Shown one piece after another: positions 32,653 through 36,423 of a stretch of DNA of 36,423 nt. Location of the stretch: contig DATEVL010000132.1 of NCBI GenBank assembly GCA_035281845.1, forward strand, positions 1-36,423. Direction: 5' to 3'. The notes under the pieces were generated by a model. That model had not been told where the DNA came from. It searched no databases and saw only the letters and a list, made by a program, of their open reading frames with translations. The position numbers and the translations under genes were made by a program. The stretch is from DATEVL01 sp035281845 (GTDB taxonomy: Bacteria; Chloroflexota; Anaerolineae; Anaerolineales; E44-bin32). Within the stretch, counting starts at the first letter, position 1. Every line of letters starts with the position of its first letter.

Positions 32653-33762
32653 TCAATAGCGCAATCTAGCGCCGATCGATCCGGCGCGCTCCAGGCCGGC
32701 CTGCGGACCGACGACCTCGACCTCGTTTCCGCTCTGAAGGACGCGGCGGACGGCCAGTTCGACCGCGTCGGGAATCTCTGAGAAAGCCTTCCCGCAATAC
32801 GGGCACTCCGCCTGGGGGCGCCGGGCCGTCAGGTAGCCGCAACCCGTGCACTGAAACCCTGGGGCGCGAAATCCGTCACGCACGAACAGGGTCAGCACGC
32901 GCCCTTCGTGGACGGCGCGCAAGGTGTCGTCGAGCCGGACCACACCGTCTTTTCCTTTAGCGGCCGCCGTCATCATCCCTTCGACCAGGCCGGCCTCGGT
33001 GCGGGTCTCCTCCTGTTCGGCGATCGCCATCGCTCGCTGCAGGATTTCAGCGTGGCCGGCGTCCATATCGATTGGAAACTCGCCGATGATCAGGCTTTGC
33101 CAGGTCTTCGGCAGGAGATTTCGGAACGGGGTCGTGGTAGTCGGGTGGCCGCCAAGCAGGATGCGCCGCGCCCGACCGGCCTGGAAGAACTCGGCGGCGG
33201 CCTGTGCGCCTTCGCGCAGGTTGCGCTCGGCGATTTCCTCCTGATGCCGGGTGCGGCCCGCCGTGCCTCCGCGACGTCCTGGAAGAGAGGAGGCCCCGCC
33301 ACGTTTCGTGTGGCGCACGGGTTCGCCCGGTTCGGTCTCGTGTTCCTGCAGCTCCCCCAGGTGCAGCCGGAAGAGTCGAACGGCGCGCTGATCGACGAGC
33401 GCCATCCCATAATGCCCGTAGCGATCGAGGACGTCGGCGAAAGGCTTGACGTAGGGACGATCCATCCGGCGGGCGCGGCTGCGAAGCGCCACGGCCAGCG
33501 GAAAGGCGCGGAAGAACCCGTCGGCCTGCTGGCTGAACATGGCCAGGCTTCGGCCGCGCTGATCGTGGGCCAGCTCGAAATGCCGGGCGACGGCCTGCGT
33601 GTCGTCGGGGGCCTCGGCCTCGAAGTCGCGCAGTAGTTGACGCAGGCGTTGACGGGGCGCATCGGGCGCCGCCTGTTGCGGGTCGAGGTTGAGGTAGACG
33701 CTGAGAACCGGTGACGAAGAACTGTACGATAGCAGCTCCTGAAGAGCCGCCTCCTCGATCAT
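32653..33762 (-). CDS. eRF1-like protein, bacterial archaeo-eukaryotic release factor family (BaeRF10-like)
   Basis: 369-residue protein related to archaeal/eukaryotic peptide release factor eRF1 and Dom34. The N-terminal domain starts LSYSSSSPVLSVYLNLDP. The middle domain has the region that corresponds to the catalytic GGQ loop, TKRGGASSLPGRR, where Gln is replaced by Ala (Ala157), followed by RHQEEIAERNLREGAQAAAEFF. The third domain has GHPTTTTPFRNLLPK. A C-terminal zinc ribbon is formed by Cys305, Cys308, Cys320 and Cys323. Without GGQ it should not hydrolyse peptidyl-tRNA; binding to stalled ribosomes has been proposed for such families. ATG 33762 follows GGGAGG. It is the last gene, 22 bp after htrA, in the dnaJ-htrA operon, which suggests a role in protein or ribosome stress. 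Confidence 0.82.
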   Translation of the reverse strand: MIEEAALQELLSYSSSSPVLSVYLNLDPQQAAPDAPRQRLRQLLRDFEAEAPDDTQAVARHFELAHDQRGRSLAMFSQQADGFFRAFPLAVALRSRARRMDRPYVKPFADVLDRYGHYGMALVDQRAVRLFRLHLGELQEHETEPGEPVRHTKRGGASSLPGRRGGTAGRTRHQEEIAERNLREGAQAAAEFFQAGRARRILLGGHPTTTTPFRNLLPKTWQSLIIGEFPIDMDAGHAEILQRAMAIAEQEETRTEAGLVEGMMTAAAKGKDGVVRLDDTLRAVHEGRVLTLFVRDGFRAPGFQCTGCGYLTARRPQAECPYCGKAFSEIPDAVELAVRRVLQSGNEVEVVGPQAGLERAGSIGARLRY

Positions 33763-33784
33763 CCTCGCCTCCCCGCAGGATGGG

Positions 33785-34975
33785 TCAGGGACGGGGGCCG
33801 ATCGTAACTGGGACGTCGAGCGATTGCCCGTCCCGCAGGACGGTAAGCAGAATCCCGTCGCCGACCCTGGTCTCCTCGATCAGGTAGGAGAGCAGGTCGG
33901 AGAAGGTTTGAATCGTGACGCCGTTGATGGCGATGATCAAGTCGCCTCCCGGCTGCACGCCCGACCGATTGCAGCTGCCGGCGCCGACCAGGCCGCCGCT
34001 GGCAGCCGGACCGCCGGGCGTCACGCAGGTGACGTAGGCGCCGGTCGAATCGGACGGCAAGCCGAGGGCCTCGACCGTCCGCAGGTTCCAGTCCTCTTCG
34101 GGCACGCTGGTGATGCCCAGGTACGGGTAGTCGTAACTTCCCCGCTCGATGAGGGCCGGCGCCACGCGGCGGACGATGTTGATCGGGATGGCGAATCCAA
34201 CCCCGCTGTTGGCGGCGTCGCCGGCCACGGTGAAAGCGTCGGTGCGGATCGCCCGATTCACCCCGATGACCTCGCCGTTCAGGTTGAGCAAGGGGCCTCC
34301 GGAGTTGCCCGGATTGAGGGCGGCGTCGGTTTGCAGGATGTCGCCGGCGGCGTAGAACCCGTCGCCATCGGGCGTCGTTCGTTGGGAGTCGAGTGTGCGA
34401 CCGATAGCCGAGACCACGCCCAGCGTCAGCGTCCCGGTCAGGCCGAAGGGGTTGCCAATGGCGATCACCAGATCGCCGACGCGGATCGCGTCCGAATCAC
34501 CCAGATCGAGCGGCGTGAGATCTTCCGGCGGGACGTCCACGTGCAACAAGGCCAGGTCCGAGTCGAGGTCGGTACCCAGCAATTCGGCCCAGGCCTTTCG
34601 ACCGGAAGTGAAGTCGACCTCGATAGCCGAGGCGCCGTCGACCACGTGGTGATTGGTGACGATGTGTCCGTCGTGGTCGATCACGAAACCCGAGCCCTGC
34701 GCGAAGGGTATGTCCGGATCGTGGGGGCCGCCCGGTCCCCCGTAGATCCAGATCGTCACGACGCCGGGGCTGACCCGTCCGTAGAGATCGGCCAGACTCG
34801 GCAGGCCGACCTCGACCGGAGGACCGGATAGCGCCGGCACCGAAGTCAAGGTGGGGTGGGGAGTCGGTACCGTCGAGAGGCCCGGCACGGCGCTGGTCGG
34901 CAGCCCACACGCCACGATGCCGATGAGGAGTGCGCCGATCGCCAAGAACCTTCTGGAAAGCTCTCGCAGGGACAC
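33785..34975 (-). CDS. HtrA/DegP-type serine protease with PDZ domain, lipoprotein-like
   Basis: 396-residue extracytoplasmic protease that degrades misfolded envelope proteins. The N-terminus has a signal with a lipobox-like GIVACG (Cys23), then a Pro-Thr linker (about 27-55). The trypsin-like domain (about 62-265) has the full triad: His110 in IVTNHHVVDG, Asp140 in DLDSDLALLH and Ser225 in ALNPGNSGGPLLNLNGE. One PDZ domain follows (about 272-393, YLGITSVPEEDW and DLIIAINGVTIQTFSDLLSYL) with an inserted loop that carries two Cys (about 337 and 353). The start is GTG 34975 with GGAGAAGG upstream, 17 bp after the dnaJ stop. It is the middle gene of the DnaJ-HtrA-BaeRF10 operon. Confidence 0.94.
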   Translation of the reverse strand: MSLRELSRRFLAIGALLIGIVACGLPTSAVPGLSTVPTPHPTLTSVPALSGPPVEVGLPSLADLYGRVSPGVVTIWIYGGPGGPHDPDIPFAQGSGFVIDHDGHIVTNHHVVDGASAIEVDFTSGRKAWAELLGTDLDSDLALLHVDVPPEDLTPLDLGDSDAIRVGDLVIAIGNPFGLTGTLTLGVVSAIGRTLDSQRTTPDGDGFYAAGDILQTDAALNPGNSGGPLLNLNGEVIGVNRAIRTDAFTVAGDAANSGVGFAIPINIVRRVAPALIERGSYDYPYLGITSVPEEDWNLRTVEALGLPSDSTGAYVTCVTPGGPAASGGLVGAGSCNRSGVQPGGDLIIAINGVTIQTFSDLLSYLIEETRVGDGILLTVLRDGQSLDVPVTIGPRP

Positions 34976-34992
34976 GTTCTGCCTTCTCCGAT

Positions 34993-35907
34993 CTACATTC
35001 GCCGCAGTGCGGCCAATTGTTCGAACAGCTTCCGTTCCTCCGCCGACAGATCGCGGGGGACGACGAGCTTGAGCTTGGCGTACAGATCACCCTTCAGCGC
35101 CGGCTTGCGCAGGCCGGGCATGCCGCGCCCCTTGAGGCGGAAAGTCTGGCCGGGCTGACTGCCGGCCGGGATCTTCAGGACCACGGGCCCAGCCGGTGTC
35201 GGGACGTGGGCCTCGCCGCCGAGGATCGCGGTGTACAGATCAACCTCGAACTCGGCCTGCAGATTGTCGCCGTCGCGGGCGAAACGGGGATCGTCGGCCA
35301 CGTCGATCACCAAGTATAAGTCGCCGGAAGAGCCCCGGCTGGACTCACCCTGCCCCGCGACTCGCACCCGCGTGCCGCTGTGCGCGCCGGCCGGGATCTT
35401 GACGTCGAGAGCGCGGCCATCGCGCCGCACCTGTCGACGCGTCCCGTGGAAGGCTTCTTCCAGAGAAATCCGGACGGGCGTCTCAAGATCACGGCCGCGC
35501 GAGCGGGCGGCCGAGGCGCCCGCCATCTCGGCGAAGATGGCCTGGAAGAAATCGGAAAAGCCTCCTCCGAACAGGCCCTCCAGGTCGCCCATCTCCACCC
35601 GCACTCCACCCGGCGCGCCGCCCGGCGCGCCGCGCATCCACTGCGACCAGTCGAAGCCTCCGGGAGCGCCTCTGCGCTGCCAGGCTTCGTAAGAGGCGCC
35701 CAGCTGGTCGTACTTGGCGCGCTTGGTCGGGTCGCCGAGGACCTCGTAGGCCTCATTGATCTCTTTGAACCGATCTTCGGCGCTCTTGTCGCCGGGGTTC
35801 TTGTCGGGGTGGAACCTCACCGCCAGGCGGCGATAGGCACGTTTGATCGTCTTCTCGTCGGCGCCGCGCTCGACGCCGAGAACCTTGTAGTAATCCTTGT
35901 ACTCCAC
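34993..35907 (-). CDS. DnaJ/CbpA-type J-domain co-chaperone without zinc finger
   Basis: 304-residue Hsp40 partner of DnaK. The J domain is at 1-66 from the chosen start: EYKDYYKVLGVERGADEKTI, HPD in RFHPDKNPGDKSAEDRF, and NEAYEVLGDPTKRAKYDQLG. A Gly-rich linker (about 75-130, GAPGGAPGG and FGGGFSDFFQ) leads to two C-terminal beta domains (LETPVRISLEEAFHGTRRQ, VKIPAGAHSGTRVRVAGQGE, IPAGSQPGQTFRLKGRGMPG). There is no CxxCxGxG zinc domain, as in CbpA. I chose GTG 35907, with GAGGG upstream, because the ATG at 35925 lies inside the -10 box. It is the first gene of the operon with htrA and BaeRF10. Confidence 0.93.
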   Translation of the reverse strand: MEYKDYYKVLGVERGADEKTIKRAYRRLAVRFHPDKNPGDKSAEDRFKEINEAYEVLGDPTKRAKYDQLGASYEAWQRRGAPGGFDWSQWMRGAPGGAPGGVRVEMGDLEGLFGGGFSDFFQAIFAEMAGASAARSRGRDLETPVRISLEEAFHGTRRQVRRDGRALDVKIPAGAHSGTRVRVAGQGESSRGSSGDLYLVIDVADDPRFARDGDNLQAEFEVDLYTAILGGEAHVPTPAGPVVLKIPAGSQPGQTFRLKGRGMPGLRKPALKGDLYAKLKLVVPRDLSAEERKLFEQLAALRRM

Positions 35908-35923
35908 TTGCCCTCGTCCTTCC

Positions 35924-35953
35924 ATTCTAAAGGTCGCGAACGAGGGACGTCAA
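35924..35953 (-). promoter_or_regulatory. Promoter of the DnaJ-HtrA-BaeRF10 operon
   Basis: On the minus strand TTGACG (35948-35953), 18 bp, TAGAAT (35924-35929). The -10 contains the first two bases of the ATG at 35925, ruling that start out. Transcription would begin near 35917, about 10 nt before GTG 35907. Confidence 0.6.
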
Positions 35954-36290
35954 GGCGCGGGCTCCGGGCTTCTCATCCACCGACTCTGATTCATGGCCCT
36001 GCCGCCCTTGGCGCCCTGCACCGCTTCCGGTGCGCCGAAGGGCGTAGGGGGCGGGGACTTCAGTCCAGGCCCGGCAAGAGCCGGTGGCCATTGGGCGGCA
36101 GGTCAGCAAAACGCCCGTTTCGTCCATCCCTCGATTCCCTCACCACTCTGGTCCGCTTCCGTCTCTCCAGACCGCCACACCCCTTGCCCTCTACAGGGCG
36201 CCAAGGGCGGCGCACACCCAGGGTGCACCCGAAGGGGTGAGGGCGGCGTAAGTGCAGCTGTCGCTGACAGGTTGATTCTGAGCACTGTTC
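35954..36290. other. Gene-free stretch with palindromic repeats
   Basis: No credible gene. It holds the second copy of the 45-base hairpin repeat and related GGGCGCCAAGGGCGGCG and CCCAGGGTGCACCCGAAGGGG segments near 36196-36236, similar in style to the 5.2-5.8 kb island. Confidence 0.5.
36003..36047. repeat. Dispersed hairpin repeat, copy 2
   Basis: Matches 5544-5588 except for one G/C difference at the edge of the outer arm. The inner stem CACCG-CTTC-CGGTG is here at 36020-36033. Confidence 0.7.
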
Positions 36291-36423
36291 TGCCGGGGAC
36301 ATAGGTGACACAGAGTCCAGGTACATAGGTGACAGTATCACGAAGACTGTGTGTGGGGGAATAGCCCACGGAAGTTATGGTTTCTCTCATCGAGTCGTCC
36401 CAGCAGGATGGGTCCGAAGTAGA
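36291..36423 (+). mobile_element. Probable left end of an insertion sequence (IS481/IS3-like), cut by the window edge
   Basis: A 12-base motif, ACATAGGTGACA, occurs twice 24 bases apart (36299-36310 and 36323-36334), the first in TGCCGGGGACATAGGTGACA. Paired GGACATAGGTGACA motifs of this kind are what I remember at ends of IS481/IS3-type elements, and the segment begins with TG. A possible transposase start follows at 36377. The other end is outside the window. Confidence 0.4.
36377..36423 (+). CDS. Possible N-terminus of a transposase, partial
   Basis: Fifteen codons from ATG 36377 to the window edge read MVSLIESSQQDGSEV. This resembles, from memory only, the start of IS3/IS481-type transposases of the form (M)SLIxxAxxxGxR. 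It lies 43 bp after the repeated terminal motif. Too short to be certain. Confidence 0.25.
   Translation, partial: MVSLIESSQQDGSEV

Noticed and set aside
35908..35925. ATG 35925 as start of the DnaJ-like gene
   Set aside because: The ATG lies inside the TAGAAT -10 box, so it would not be on the transcript; GTG 35907 has GAGGG.

Overview
This 36.4 kb, GC-rich window reads like a chromosomal segment of a Chloroflexota (Chloroflexi) bacterium, probably an uncultured Anaerolineae-like lineage or a metagenome contig. That assignment is inference. It rests on the gene styles: C39-type peptidases with Thr-Pro-rich linkers, a multi-GAF histidine kinase, very long membrane glycosyltransferases, a membrane spermidine-synthase-like protein and an FHA membrane protein. 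It also rests on many extragenic palindromes and on promoters with a good -10 box but a poor -35. No rRNA, tRNA, CRISPR array or prophage was found. The genes are densely packed on both strands, mostly in short operons.

Layout. 1-1.1 kb: M50 site-2 protease, then a pair of dRS3-like repeats. 1.1-5.2 kb (minus): operon C39 peptidase/TPR, murJ, chrA. 5.2-5.8 kb: repeat island. 5.8-9.5 kb: ECF S component, LysM cell-surface protein, class V aminotransferase and a small membrane protein. 9.5-10.2 kb: gene-free stretch with promoters, an operator-like palindrome and a strong terminator. 10.2-12.2 kb: PAS-GAF-GGDEF diguanylate cyclase with an XRE regulator directly behind it. A near-consensus promoter overlaps the regulator's stop codon and faces about 260 bp of non-coding, structure-rich DNA. 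12.4-13.6 kb (minus): cyclase-like DUF2652 plus SRPBCC fusion broken by a single in-frame TAG. 13.7-16.4 kb: aconitase. 16.6-20 kb: five-GAF sensor kinase.

20.3-22.5 kb (minus): operon NERD-like membrane protein, dolichyl-phosphate-type GT2, RNase HII. 22.6-24.6 kb: NfeD-type membrane protease and FHA protein. 24.7-26.1 kb: a small unknown protein and a secreted or lipoprotein-like isoaspartyl methyltransferase. 26.2-30.8 kb (minus): two-gene operon of large polytopic membrane proteins. 30.8-32.6 kb: methylglyoxal synthase, Hsp20 and a membrane-anchored helical protein. 32.7-35.9 kb (minus): protein-quality operon DnaJ/CbpA, HtrA, eRF1-like BaeRF10 protein. 36.0-36.4 kb: dispersed repeats and what looks like the left end of an insertion sequence running off the window.

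Together the genes cover envelope building (MurJ, GT2, GT39-like), envelope proteolysis and quality control (M50, NfeD, HtrA, Hsp20, DnaJ, Pcm), signalling (c-di-GMP, GAF kinase, FHA) and central metabolism (aconitase, MgsA). The best candidates for something new are the c-di-GMP synthase/XRE/promoter/possible-RNA module at 10.1-12.4 kb, the amber-interrupted cyclase-like gene, and the BaeRF10 protein in a chaperone-protease operon. Everything here comes from reading the sequence and from memory of the families. No database search or folding program was run.
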